Origin: Phormidium tenue FACHB-886
GTDB lineage: Bacteria; Cyanobacteriota; Cyanobacteriia; Elainellales; Elainellaceae
Length of the DNA: 64,000 nt
Direction of reading: 5' to 3'
NCBI RefSeq assembly: GCF_014764505.1
Contig: NZ_JACXWX010000005.1
Span: 186,001 to 250,000, forward strand
Shown here piece after piece: positions 28,688-37,889 of the stretch. A program made the position numbers and the translations under genes. Each line of letters begins with the position of its first letter. The first letter of the stretch is position 1. The notes under the pieces are model-generated. The model was not told the origin of the DNA. It did no database searches and worked only from the letters and a program-made list of their open reading frames with translations.

Positions 28688-29692
28688 CTACCTGCCCCAC
28701 CGGAAAATGGCTGCGCCCCAGGTTAACCCTGCTCCAAAGCCAGCCGCTGCGATTGCATCTCCCACCTGAATTTTGCCCGCCCGCACTACTTCATCCAGGG
28801 CGATCGGAATAGATGCTGCAGAAGTATTGCCATACTTTGCCATATTGCTGATCACTTTTTGGTGAGGAATGTGGAGGCGATCGGCAACGGCTTCTAAAAT
28901 CCGCTGGTTTGCCTGGTGCAGCAACAGCCAGTCTACTTGCTCGGTGCTGAGTTCGGCGCGAAATAGCGCTTTCTCAATCACTTCTGGTACTTTTTTGACT
29001 GCAAAACGGTAGACTTCTTGTCCATTCATCTGGATGAACTGGAAGCCCCCCTGCCCAATCGTCACATCGTCTATCAGCGCTTTGGGTTCAGGCTGATATG
29101 CCAAAGTTAGGCAGCTATGCTGTGTGCCATCGCTGCGGAGTTCAAAGCCAAGCAGATGGTCAGCGCCAGAATTTGCCTGCATGACGATCGCCCCAGCCCC
29201 ATCGCCAAACAAAACGCAGGTGCGGCGATCGCTCCAATCTACCCAACGCGACAGCACATCCCCACCAATCAGCAGCACATTCTGAAAAACGCCTGTGCGG
29301 ATATACTGAGCGGCTGTCACCATGCCAAAAATGAAGCCAGAGCAGGCTGCCGTCAAGTCAAACGCGACCGCTTTAGTGGCGCCCAGTGCGGCCTGAATCT
29401 GACAAGCCGTGCCGAATAAGTCATCCGGCGTAGAGGTGGCAAGCAGGATCAGATCGACTTCAGATGGGGCAATGCCTGCCATCTCAATTGCCCGCTGTCC
29501 GGCTTGTACAGCGATCGTCTTGAGCGATTCAGGCGGCTGCGAGAGGCGACGCGAGCGAATCCCGGTGCGGCTAGAGATCCACTCGTCTGAGGTTTCTACT
29601 AGCTGGCTCATCCGATCATTGTCAAACGCGATCGGGGGCAGGGCCGAGCCGCTTCCTGTAATGGCAATGCCTATTCCTGACTCGTTTAGCAT
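28688..29692 (-). CDS. fabH: 3-oxoacyl-ACP synthase III
   Basis: 334 residues. Thiolase-fold initiating condensing enzyme: active-site Cys 117 in DLTAACSGF, His in LLHQANQRI and Asn in KYGNTSAASIP. Condenses a CoA-linked starter with malonyl-ACP. It follows plsX by about 90 bp and precedes fabD by about 160 bp, so internal promoters are possible in this cluster. Confidence 0.96.
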   Translation of the reverse strand: MLNESGIGIAITGSGSALPPIAFDNDRMSQLVETSDEWISSRTGIRSRRLSQPPESLKTIAVQAGQRAIEMAGIAPSEVDLILLATSTPDDLFGTACQIQAALGATKAVAFDLTAACSGFIFGMVTAAQYIRTGVFQNVLLIGGDVLSRWVDWSDRRTCVLFGDGAGAIVMQANSGADHLLGFELRSDGTQHSCLTLAYQPEPKALIDDVTIGQGGFQFIQMNGQEVYRFAVKKVPEVIEKALFRAELSTEQVDWLLLHQANQRILEAVADRLHIPHQKVISNMAKYGNTSAASIPIALDEVVRAGKIQVGDAIAAAGFGAGLTWGAAIFRWGR

Positions 29693-29783
29693 CGATTTTC
29701 CATGGCTATGTGGTGGGTAGAATCATCAGCCTGTCATTCTACAGGTCTACTGACTTCACACCGGAGGACTGGTAGTCTGCTGG

Positions 29784-30818
29784 CTATTCGTCTTCTGCGG
29801 CGGCAGCATTTGTCTTAGCGTACTGGGCATGAATGCGGTCTAGCACGCTGTTGTCAACCGCTTCTTTCGCCAATCGCACCGCATTGAAGATTGAAGGCGC
29901 TTGTGAGCTGCCGTGACTAATGATGCAAATCCCATCTACACCCAGCAGTAGGCCCCCTCCATGCTCAGCATGATCCATCCGCTGCCGAATTCGCTTAAGG
30001 TTAGGCTTCAGCAGGAGAGTTCCCAGCTTACCGCGCCAGCCTTGAGGTAGCTCTTCGCGGATGATTTGCAGCAGTGCCTCCGCCATAGCCTCTGCGAACT
30101 TCAGCAGCACATTGCCGACAAACCCATCGCAAACGATCACATCAAAATGACCAGACAACGCATCCCGTCCTTCAGCGTTGCCCACAAAGTTGATGCGAGT
30201 ATTCTCTTGCAGAAGCTGGTGAGTCCGTAGCGCTAAGTCATTGCCCTTGGAAGGTTCTTCACCAATGTTCAAAAGCCCAACTTTGGGTGTTTCGATTCCC
30301 AGCACATACTCGGAATAAACCGTGCCCATTACCGCAAACTGCTCTAGAAACTTGGGACGGCAATCGACGTTAGCCCCGACATCCAAAATCATCACCGACT
30401 TACCCGCCATCAGCGTGGGCAATACGGTGCCGATCGCCGGACGATCAATTCCTGGCAAACGACCTAGCCGCAGCAGCGCTGAAGCCATTGCTGCACCAGA
30501 GTGACCTGCCGAAACTACAGCATCTGCCTTCCCCTGCTTCACCAAATCCATCGCTACATTGATTGAAGCTTTAGGCTTGCGACGGATGGCGCTTAACGGC
30601 TCTTCATGCATCTCCACTAGAGTTTCAGACGGCACAATCTCCATCTGAATGGAAGAATTATGCAGCTTAATCAGGTCTGCGAGTTGCTGAGGCTCACCTA
30701 CAAGTAGGATTTTGACCCCCAGCTCTGCTTGCGCTCTAAGCGCACCAGCTACTATTTCGGCGGGAGCGAAATCTCCCCCCATTGCGTCTACTGCGATTCG
30801 TGCCTGAGTTGATCTCAT
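29784..30818 (-). CDS. plsX: Phosphate acyltransferase
   Basis: 344 residues. Family signature RIAVDAMGGDFAPAEIVAGAL at the start, VSAGHSGAAMASALLRLGRLPGI, DVGANVDCRP, NIGEEPSKGNDL and CDGFVGNVLLKFAEA. Converts acyl-ACP to acyl-phosphate for phosphatidate synthesis. First gene of the lipid cluster; the C-terminal tail (KTNAAAAEDE) is unconserved. It starts about 100 bp downstream of the rpaB stop, on the same strand. Confidence 0.95.
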   Translation of the reverse strand: MRSTQARIAVDAMGGDFAPAEIVAGALRAQAELGVKILLVGEPQQLADLIKLHNSSIQMEIVPSETLVEMHEEPLSAIRRKPKASINVAMDLVKQGKADAVVSAGHSGAAMASALLRLGRLPGIDRPAIGTVLPTLMAGKSVMILDVGANVDCRPKFLEQFAVMGTVYSEYVLGIETPKVGLLNIGEEPSKGNDLALRTHQLLQENTRINFVGNAEGRDALSGHFDVIVCDGFVGNVLLKFAEAMAEALLQIIREELPQGWRGKLGTLLLKPNLKRIRQRMDHAEHGGGLLLGVDGICIISHGSSQAPSIFNAVRLAKEAVDNSVLDRIHAQYAKTNAAAAEDE

Positions 30819-30919
30819 TGATCAAAGTGATAGAAACCTCACAAATTTTATCAGATGGAATCTACCGATTGGTGCAGGAGACGGAAAAAGGAGAAAGAAG
30901 GCATGACAAACAGGCAAAT

Positions 30920-31651
30920 TTATTCAACTTCGCCGGGTGGCACGATCCGCTGGAATAGATAGCCTGTACCGCGAGCCGTCAGAATTAGCTCTGGATTGCT
31001 GGGATCGTCTTCTAGCTTGGCGCGCAGGCGGGAGATATGCACATCTACCACACGAGTATCTACATGGCGCTCAGGCGTGTAGCCCCAAACTTCTTGAAGA
31101 ATCTCAGAACGGGAAAAGGGTTCGCCCGATCGCCCCACCAGCAGCTCTAGCAGGCTAAACTCCATGCCCGTCAGCCGGATACGCTCGTCGCCTTTGTAGA
31201 CCTGCCGCTTATTGGTGTCGATGCGGATGTTGTTGATGTGGATGACGCCAGAGCTGGGAATGCCAGATGTCCCCACTTTCTCGACCCGCCGCAGCACTGA
31301 GCGAATCCGCGCTTCTAGCTCTTTGGGCGAAAAGGGCTTCACGACATAATCATCTGCGCCCAGCTCTAGACCTGTGATTCGATCGGCAACATCGCCCAGC
31401 GCCGTTAGCATAATGATCGGCACGTCTGATTCTTTACGAAGTTCTTGACAAACGCCATAGCCATCTAGCTTTGGCATCATCACATCCAGCACCACTAAGT
31501 CAGGGTCAGCATTGCGGAAGGTTTCTAGTGCCTCTTCACCATCTGCTGCGGTCACTACGTCATAGCCAATCATCGAGAGGCGCGTTTCCAAAATTCGCCG
31601 AATGCTGGCTTCATCGTCTACAACTAAGATCTTTTCTTTGTGATTTTCCAA
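30920..31651 (-). CDS. rpaB: OmpR-type response regulator RpaB (Ycf27)
   Basis: 243 residues. Receiver domain with phosphoacceptor Asp 56 in LVVLDVMMPKLDGYG, acidic pocket VDDEAS and Lys in DDYVVKPFSP; C-terminal winged helix with SEILQEVWGYTPERHVDTRVVDVHISRLRAKLEDDP. The sequence is almost that of known RpaB, the essential regulator of light-stress and photosystem genes. The start is TTG at 31651: it gives MENHKEKILVVDDE, the conserved N-terminus, and AAGGAG (minus strand, 31663-31668) lies 11 nt before it. A GTG at 31663 sits directly against that ribosome site and is unlikely to be used. Confidence 0.95.
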   Translation of the reverse strand: MENHKEKILVVDDEASIRRILETRLSMIGYDVVTAADGEEALETFRNADPDLVVLDVMMPKLDGYGVCQELRKESDVPIIMLTALGDVADRITGLELGADDYVVKPFSPKELEARIRSVLRRVEKVGTSGIPSSGVIHINNIRIDTNKRQVYKGDERIRLTGMEFSLLELLVGRSGEPFSRSEILQEVWGYTPERHVDTRVVDVHISRLRAKLEDDPSNPELILTARGTGYLFQRIVPPGEVE

Positions 31652-31966
31652 TTTACTTAACACTCCTTAAAGTGCTGTTTTGATAGTTAATTTTTGCCGC
31701 TTTATCATTAAGATATTAGCTCATTCAATTGCGATTAGAACTTTCAATTCACCGCAAAACGCACATTTCAAGGTTTTTTAACTTTTATCTCGTATCAGTA
31801 TATTAAGGCAAGGTATGGCTAAGTTACAGGCTTTAGAGAAGTGAAATAGATAAGTGAAAATTAGAAGATTCTTTGCAATCTCAGCTCATAGTTTGCAGCT
31901 TGCTATCCCTGTCGGTCGTTTATCACTAACTCCTCAATTCTTTGCAAATTATTAAATTTTCTCAGC
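31652..31966. other. Divergent intergenic region rpaB / radA
   Basis: No gene. AT-rich, containing the rpaB ribosome site next to its left end and, by position, the divergent promoters of rpaB and radA. I found one GTTACA half near 31827 but not the paired repeat of an RpaB (HLR1) box. Confidence 0.5.
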
Positions 31967-33430
31967 ATGGCAAAGACTCGATCGCTTTACGTTTGTAATC
32001 AATGTGGTGCAGAATTTCCTCAGTATTTTGGTAAATGCCCTGCTTGTAGCGAGTGGAATACTTTAGTAGAACAAGCGCTGCCCTCTGCCCCGGCCGCCAA
32101 TCGCGCCACTGCTTTAGTAGCCACTCGCACCAGCAAAAAAAGCCGCACTGCTACAGAAGTGCAGCCGATCGCCGCCCTAACTCTGAGCGAGATTGCCGAC
32201 TACCCGCAGGCAAGGCTGTCCTCCGGCTATGCCGAACTCGATCGGGTCTTGGGTGGAGGCATTGTTCCGGGGTCGCTGGTGCTGATTGGCGGCGATCCGG
32301 GCATTGGTAAATCAACGCTGTTGCTGCAAGCTGCCAACCAGCTGGCAACTCAGTACCGGATGCTATACGTCTGTGCTGAAGAGTCGGGGCAGCAGGTGAA
32401 GCTACGATCGCAGCGCTTAGGGATTGGCAAAGGGAAAACAGCAACCGAAGCCGCAGATCTGTATCTGCTGCCTGAAACAGATTTAGAGTCGATCATTCGG
32501 GAGCTGGAGTCTTTGCGTCCACAGGTGGCTGTAATCGACAGTATCCAGGCGCTCTACTTCGCTGCGCTCAATTCGGCTCCTGGCTCGGTGGCGCAGGTGC
32601 GGGAATGCACGGCCGCCCTGATGCAGGTGGCAAAACGGGAAACCATTACGCTGTTTATCGTGGGGCATGTCACCAAAGAAGGGGCGATCGCCGGACCCAA
32701 AGTCTTAGAACACTTAGTGGATACGGTGCTCTACTTCGAGGGCGATCGCTTTGCCAGCCACCGCTTGCTAAGAGCCGTCAAAAATCGCTTTGGAGCAACC
32801 AATGAACTGGGCGTATTTGAAATGGTCGATCGCGGTTTAGAAGAAGTAAAAAATCCTTCTGAGCTGTTCCTGGGCAACCGTGAGGAGCAGTCTCCGGGTA
32901 CGGCAACGATCGTCGCTTGTGAAGGAACCCGCCCCATTGTCGTGGAGCTGCAGGCGCTCGTCAGCCCCACCAGCTATTCCTCACCTCGCCGCTCAACTAC
33001 TGGCATTGAATACAATCGCCTGCTGCAAATTTTGGCAGTGCTGGAAAAGCGAGTTGGCATTCCCCTCTCCAAGCTAGATGCCTACGTTGCTTCTTCAGGC
33101 GGGCTAAGTGTGGGTGAGCCTGCTGCCGATCTGGGAGTTGCCGTTGCCGTTGCCGCTAGCTTCCGCGATCGGGTGGTCGATCCATCTACGGTGCTGATCG
33201 GCGAAGTGGGTCTTGGCGGACAGATCCGTCCCGTCTCGCAAATGGAGATGCGGCTACGGGAAGCTGCCAAGCTGGGCTTCAAAAAAGCAATCATCCCGGC
33301 TGCCCAGGCTGAAACGCCTGCTGAGCTAGAGATCATTCCGGTCGCACGGGTGATGGATGCGATCGCCATTGGGCTAGGAAGCAAAGGAGCTGGAGAGCCA
33401 GAGCGGGTCGCAGTCGACGAGGAGTATTGA
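31967..33430 (+). CDS. radA: DNA repair protein RadA
   Basis: 487 residues. N-terminal C4 zinc finger with Cys 10, 13, 24 and 27; Walker A GGDPGIGKSTLLLQ near residue 107; the RadA-specific KNRFG motif (VKNRFGATNELGVFEM); and a C-terminal Lon-like domain ending in GLGGQIRPVSQMEMRLREAAKLGF. It is a RecA-family helicase that drives branch migration in recombinational repair. The closing VDEEY tail is unconserved. Full length, no defects seen. Confidence 0.96.
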   Translation: MAKTRSLYVCNQCGAEFPQYFGKCPACSEWNTLVEQALPSAPAANRATALVATRTSKKSRTATEVQPIAALTLSEIADYPQARLSSGYAELDRVLGGGIVPGSLVLIGGDPGIGKSTLLLQAANQLATQYRMLYVCAEESGQQVKLRSQRLGIGKGKTATEAADLYLLPETDLESIIRELESLRPQVAVIDSIQALYFAALNSAPGSVAQVRECTAALMQVAKRETITLFIVGHVTKEGAIAGPKVLEHLVDTVLYFEGDRFASHRLLRAVKNRFGATNELGVFEMVDRGLEEVKNPSELFLGNREEQSPGTATIVACEGTRPIVVELQALVSPTSYSSPRRSTTGIEYNRLLQILAVLEKRVGIPLSKLDAYVASSGGLSVGEPAADLGVAVAVAASFRDRVVDPSTVLIGEVGLGGQIRPVSQMEMRLREAAKLGFKKAIIPAAQAETPAELEIIPVARVMDAIAIGLGSKGAGEPERVAVDEEY

Positions 33431-33557
33431 TTGGTTCTGGTTGCTTGGATGGCTCTGCTATGCAAAGTTATGCAGAAGCGGACCCTATGCTTTTGACAGA
33501 TAGCTGCCTCAAAACAATGTGATATGGTACGAAAACTAATTTTTCCGGGGAGCGGAC

Positions 33558-33854
33558 ATGGAAGACTTGAGAGCCGAACTCACCAAAATGGTTGATGAGG
33601 CGGAGTGGGAGTGGCTGATGCCTCATGCCCAACGTGATGCGCTCGTCATGGTCAATTCGGCTTTAGATTTGGTCGAGGTGGGAGTGGCTATCGCCAGCGA
33701 CAATGTGCCCACGGTGCAGCACTGGATTAGCGAGCAGTTAATCTACAAGCCTTCACCTGAGCAGCTATCTGATTGGGCAGGCGATCGGAGCCATCGGTTT
33801 AATGCGTTGATCGTGCAGCCATATGTATTGGCACAAGATTTGGCAGTTGCTTAA
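33558..33854 (+). CDS. DUF2288 family protein
   Basis: 98 residues. The pattern EDLRAELTKMVDEAEWEWLMPHAQRDALVMV and DNVPTVQHWISEQLIYKPSPEQLSDW is that of DUF2288, a small helical protein family found in cyanobacteria and proteobacteria with no assigned function. GGGGAGCGGAC precedes the ATG at 33558. It is followed by a HIP1-armed hairpin. Confidence 0.85.
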   Translation: MEDLRAELTKMVDEAEWEWLMPHAQRDALVMVNSALDLVEVGVAIASDNVPTVQHWISEQLIYKPSPEQLSDWAGDRSHRFNALIVQPYVLAQDLAVA

Positions 33855-33856
33855 GA

Positions 33857-33898
33857 GCGATCGTTACTCGCTAAGAATTAGCAGCGAATAACGATCGC
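33857..33898 (+). terminator. Hairpin terminator with HIP1-type arms
   Basis: Arms 33857-33872 and 33883-33898 are 16 bp with one mismatch and a 10-nt loop, starting 2 nt after the DUF2288 stop. Each arm begins or ends with GCGATCG. There is no clear U-tract. Confidence 0.5.
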
Positions 33899-33976
33899 CC
33901 GGTTGTACCAGCAGCTGTAGGTGGTCATCGTTGAATGTTGCGCTGGCTAGAACCGATCAAAAACACTCCATGCGCC

Positions 33977-35287
33977 CTAGCGCTCGTCCCACTCTACTGC
34001 CGCATCTGTTAGCGCTTGGTCTACGCTCTTTTCGCCTAGCATTGCAGCTTGCAGGTTGTCATAGACAATTTTCTGTAGCTCCTTAATATCCTTGATGTTG
34101 GGCAACAGCACCTCGGCATCCTGCATCTGTCTAGCACTAATCGCCCGGGCTTGATCTAGCGACGGCGCAGTCTCGGTAACGGCAGTAAAATAGCTATCTT
34201 GCAGCGCTTTTTGCGTAGAAGGCAGCACGTTTGCAGCTTTGGCAAAGGCAAGCTGGTTTTCGTCGTTGGTCACAAATAGCGCAAACTTGAGCGCAGCATC
34301 AGGTACGTTGGTGTTGCGAGGAATCACCAAATTCATTACCGCTACATTCTTTTTGTTGGTGCTGCCAGAGATCTGTGGGGCAGAAGCAGAGACCTTAGCA
34401 ACCGCAGGTGCATTCGTTTTGATCGTCTTCAAGAACTGTGGACCAGTGGAAAGCAGCGCTGTTTCGCCAGACTGGTAAAGCTCGATCGCCCGTCGGTGTC
34501 CTTGGGTCAGGGCTTCTTTGGGCAGCAAACCTTGGGTGTAAAGGTCTGTCCAATACTGAAAAGCAGCTTTGCCTTCAGGGGTATTAAATGCTGCTTTGCC
34601 TTGCTCATCTAGCAGCGGCACGCCCATCTGCACTAAGGATTGCAGCACTTCTGCCGAATCTTCTGGTACAAAAGTGGCAAAGAAAGCGTACTTCCCAGTT
34701 TTTTCTTTAATCTGCTTTGCAACTTGAGCAAGCTCTGTATAGGTAGTTGGCGGCTGTGCTATACCCGCTTGCTTCAACAAGTCCTGGTTGTAGATCGTAA
34801 TGCTAGTTGAGAGGTACCAGGGAAATCCAAAGCTTTTGTTCTCTAAGGTGTTAGCCTGCCAAATCTTGGGAAGATATTGAGCACGATCGCCCTCTTTCAC
34901 CTTGCTGTCTAGCTCAAGCCAAGCATTCCGTCCTGCTAGCTGTGCCGCAAAATCGGGGTTGAGATTCACCACGTCTGGCGCTGTTCCTGCCGACACCGCC
35001 GTCAGGATTTTGCTCTGCATGTCTGCCCAAGGCACATCAACCCATTTGACGGTTGTACCAGGATTCTCTTTCTCAAACTGAGCAATCAGTTGATTAAAGT
35101 AGTCTGTAAACTGCGGCTGAAGCTGCATTGTCCAAAACTCTACTTCACCGCCCCCGCCCGAACCTGTCTGCCCGGAACTTGCCTGTTCAGAACTAGAGGG
35201 AGTTGGGCTACAGCTGGCAATTGCCCAACTTAAGACTAGTCCCAGCAGCGCAAAAACTCCGATTTTTCGCCACGTTTTTATCTTCAT
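33977..35287 (-). CDS. ABC transporter sugar-binding lipoprotein
   Basis: 436 residues. Lipoprotein signal peptide with lipobox AIASC (lipidated Cys 26), a Ser/Gly-rich tether, then a family-1 solute-binding fold: VEFWTMQLQPQFTDYFNQLI, WVDVPWADMQSKILTAVSAGTAPDVVNLN, GFPWYLSTSITIYNQDLLKQAGI and YQSGETALLSTGPQFL. Such proteins capture oligosaccharides or glycerol-3-phosphate compounds for import. No permease or ATPase gene is adjacent, so partners must be encoded elsewhere. Confidence 0.9.
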   Translation of the reverse strand: MKIKTWRKIGVFALLGLVLSWAIASCSPTPSSSEQASSGQTGSGGGGEVEFWTMQLQPQFTDYFNQLIAQFEKENPGTTVKWVDVPWADMQSKILTAVSAGTAPDVVNLNPDFAAQLAGRNAWLELDSKVKEGDRAQYLPKIWQANTLENKSFGFPWYLSTSITIYNQDLLKQAGIAQPPTTYTELAQVAKQIKEKTGKYAFFATFVPEDSAEVLQSLVQMGVPLLDEQGKAAFNTPEGKAAFQYWTDLYTQGLLPKEALTQGHRRAIELYQSGETALLSTGPQFLKTIKTNAPAVAKVSASAPQISGSTNKKNVAVMNLVIPRNTNVPDAALKFALFVTNDENQLAFAKAANVLPSTQKALQDSYFTAVTETAPSLDQARAISARQMQDAEVLLPNIKDIKELQKIVYDNLQAAMLGEKSVDQALTDAAVEWDER

Positions 35288-35917
35288 ATTGAATAATCAA
35301 TTGCTCTCAAGTCTCAGTCCAATAGCCTATCATCTGCTCAATAAGGTCATGGTGGATCTAGCCTGTAAATGGTTCTTGTAAATGGTTTTTTGCTTCTCAA
35401 GAACCTGCTCCAAAGAGCGAATCGTTGACCAAACTATCTCAGACCCAGTTTTTGTATGGAGTGTGCCACAGCAAGGAATTTATCAAAGATTTAAGGTAAC
35501 AGCAGGTTTTTTGGTTCAATAGCCGGGAATCTGGCGTTGGCTGGGTCAGGAGTGCATCCTGCCGATGCGATACCTGCTGGGAGCTGATTCTTGCGATCGC
35601 TGATTTCTTGCACCTTCCGCTAAATCTGGGGTGATATGCTAAGTTTTTCCGCTACAACTAGAGTATGTAGTGGAAATTTTTTCTTAAGGTTTGTATCCTT
35701 GTGGCAAGATTCAAATTCACTGCATTTACAGTGAGGTAGATTTTAGACATCCGCTTCAAGACTCTGTAGTTTGGGTATCCTGGGTGGATGTAAATTGAGC
35801 GGAATCTGATTTCCACTGTTTCTCTTGATTGCCTCAGGTACATATCAGGTTGGCATTTGCCGGAGGGCTGTTTCTAGCCCAGCCTGTCTTTATTCGTGAT
35901 TCAAATGGATAAACGCT
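35288..35917. other. Intergenic region upstream of pilM
   Basis: 630 bp with no convincing gene. It should hold the promoter of the leftward sugar-binding lipoprotein at its left side and the pilM promoter at its right. It contains the terminator-like hairpin at 35646-35685, which has no upstream gene on its strand. Confidence 0.5.
35646..35685 (+). terminator. Orphan hairpin with U-tract upstream of pilM
   Basis: TTTCCGCTACA (35646-35656) pairs with TGTAGTGGAAA (35666-35676) over 11 bp including one G-U pair, 9-nt loop, followed by TTTTTTCTT. This is a textbook intrinsic terminator on the plus strand, but no plus-strand gene ends before it. It may end a small RNA or act as an attenuator in a pilM leader. 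Confidence 0.5.
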
Positions 35918-37030
35918 GTGGTTAGCCTCAAAAATATATTCTCGAAAAAAACAAGGGGAGTCGGCGTTGAACTCACGCCCGATCGAGTGAATGTAGCGCG
36001 GCTCAAGAAGAAGGGCGCAGGCTTTCAGCTGGTGACCCTTGCCTCAGCGGAAGTGCCAGAGGGGATTTTCCAGGAAGGACAAATCCTCGACTCTGGGGCA
36101 ATGGCGGAAATTATTCAGTCGGTAATCGCAGAGAGCAAGCTGAAGGTGAAACACGCTGCGACTGCCATTCCTAGCGGTCGGGATACTGTGACGCGCATCA
36201 TTCCCGTTCCGGCAGAGCTAGACGATCGGGAGCTACGCGAGATGGTGTTGAACCAAGAAGCAGGGCTATATCTACCCTTCCCGCGTGAGGAAGCCGATGT
36301 AGACTACCAGAAGCTTGGCTTCTTTGTGGATGAGGACGGCATTGAAAAAGTGCAGGTGCTCCTGGTTGCCACTCGCAAGGAAGTTACAGATCTCTATATA
36401 GAAACATTTCGGCAGGCAGGCTTACTGGTTGATATTCTAGAAATTAGCAGCTTCTCCCTGATTCGAACAATTCGACAGCAGCTCCGGCAGTTCACCCCTC
36501 AAGAGGCAGCTGCGATCGTCGATATCGAATTCGAGAATACGGAGATTTCGATTGTGGTGGATGGGGTTCCGCAGTTTTCTCGAACTGTTCCGATCGGCAC
36601 GTACCAAGTCCAGAATGCTCTCAGTCGCGCTATGAACTTGCCTTCCTCCCGCAATACTGAACTGCTGCAAGGCATGACAGTTCCCATTACACCGCTAGAC
36701 AGCATGGGCGCGATCCCCAAAGTGGGTGGCACTAATCCTGGAACGGCGGCAATGTTGCGCGTGTTGGGCGAACTAGCAGACGAACTTCGTCGGTCGATCG
36801 ACTTCTACCACAACCAGGGTGAGAATATGGAAGTGGCACAGCTACTGCTGGCAGGACCCGGTGGAGCGATCGGTCAGCTCGATGAATTCTTCTCGCAGCG
36901 CCTTAGTCTGCCTGCCAGCCAAATTGATCCGGTTTCGGCGATGTCGTTAGATGTGAGCCAGGCACTTCCGCCTGCTCAGCGAGTTGGATTGGGCGTGGTG
37001 TTGGGGTTGGGGTTACGAGAAGCATGGTAA
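35918..37030 (+). CDS. pilM: Type IV pilus assembly protein PilM
   Basis: 370 residues, actin-like ATPase that sits on the cytoplasmic side of the pilus base and binds the N-terminus of PilN. VGVELTPDRVNVARLKKKG at the start, VNLNQEAGLYLPFP-like region, and AAIVDIEFENTEISIVVDGVPQFSRTVPIG phosphate-binding strands. GTG start at 35918. pilN begins 17 bp after its stop. Confidence 0.93.
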   Translation: MVSLKNIFSKKTRGVGVELTPDRVNVARLKKKGAGFQLVTLASAEVPEGIFQEGQILDSGAMAEIIQSVIAESKLKVKHAATAIPSGRDTVTRIIPVPAELDDRELREMVLNQEAGLYLPFPREEADVDYQKLGFFVDEDGIEKVQVLLVATRKEVTDLYIETFRQAGLLVDILEISSFSLIRTIRQQLRQFTPQEAAAIVDIEFENTEISIVVDGVPQFSRTVPIGTYQVQNALSRAMNLPSSRNTELLQGMTVPITPLDSMGAIPKVGGTNPGTAAMLRVLGELADELRRSIDFYHNQGENMEVAQLLLAGPGGAIGQLDEFFSQRLSLPASQIDPVSAMSLDVSQALPPAQRVGLGVVLGLGLREAW

Positions 37031-37046
37031 CGGGAGGCTTGGTAGC

Positions 37047-37889
37047 ATGTACGGGCTAGATATTAATTTCCTGAAGGATCGAACCCAACGTCCCGCTGAG
37101 GCAGGGCTGAGACCTGTGGGTCAAGTTGGAAGCGATCCCCGACCCTATTACATTGGTCTGGCGGTTGCAATAGCCTTGCTGGCAGTGACGGGTGGGGCTT
37201 GGGCGGTGTTCAAGAGCCAGAATGCCGAGCTAGAAGCGCAGCGTGCTGACCTAGATAGTCAGCTAGCGGCTTTGCAGCTGCAGCTTGGTGAAGTGCAAAA
37301 TGTGACGGAGCAAGTCAACCAAATTGACGCAGAAAACCAGGCGCTAGCCACAGTGTTCGATCGAATTAAACCATGGTCTGCAGTTATGCAAGATGTACGC
37401 GATCGAGTTCCGAACGGAGTGCAGATCGATGCCATTGAGCAGCTTGCCCCCCCTGAAGTTGCTGCGGCTCCCAGCCCCAGCCCTACTGCAAGTCCAACTG
37501 ATGGCTCCAGTCCGACGGCTGCAGCAACGCCTGCGCCACCGACACAAGTTCCTACCTCTCGCATTGGCATCTCAGGAAAGGCACGTTCGTTTAATGATGT
37601 TAATGATTTTCTGCTAACCTTGCAGCGATCGCCCTTCCTGAAGGGAGAAGACGTTAAGCTCGTCACCTCAACGTTGATTGATAATCCCACTGAGGTAGAA
37701 TTCTCGTCGCAGCCCGCCGCAGGCGGTGAGATTAGAGTGCAGCTACCCCAAGTGGTGGAGTATAGGATTGAGGGCAGCTTTACAGATCAAACGGCATCAG
37801 AGCTGCTGCAAGATCTGGAGCGTACCTTGTCAGTAGGGCTAGCAACTAGAATTCAGGCACTTCGGGATAGAGGAGTTCTTAAACCATGA
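37047..37889 (+). CDS. pilN: Type IV pilus assembly protein PilN
   Basis: 280 residues from ATG 37047, set by GGGAGG at 37032-37037. The N-terminal motif MYGLDINFLKDRTQR is the PilM-binding INLLP equivalent; one membrane span at about 34-55; a coiled coil (QNAELEAQRADLDSQLAALQLQL) and a Pro/Ala/Ser-rich linker (about 145-170) precede the periplasmic ferredoxin-like domain. The stop overlaps pilO's start (ATGA). Confidence 0.92.
   Translation: MYGLDINFLKDRTQRPAEAGLRPVGQVGSDPRPYYIGLAVAIALLAVTGGAWAVFKSQNAELEAQRADLDSQLAALQLQLGEVQNVTEQVNQIDAENQALATVFDRIKPWSAVMQDVRDRVPNGVQIDAIEQLAPPEVAAAPSPSPTASPTDGSSPTAAATPAPPTQVPTSRIGISGKARSFNDVNDFLLTLQRSPFLKGEDVKLVTSTLIDNPTEVEFSSQPAAGGEIRVQLPQVVEYRIEGSFTDQTASELLQDLERTLSVGLATRIQALRDRGVLKP

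Noticed and set aside
31800-31850. RpaB/HLR1 binding site upstream of rpaB or radA
   Set aside because: Only a single GTTACA half was seen; the paired repeat required for HLR1 is missing.
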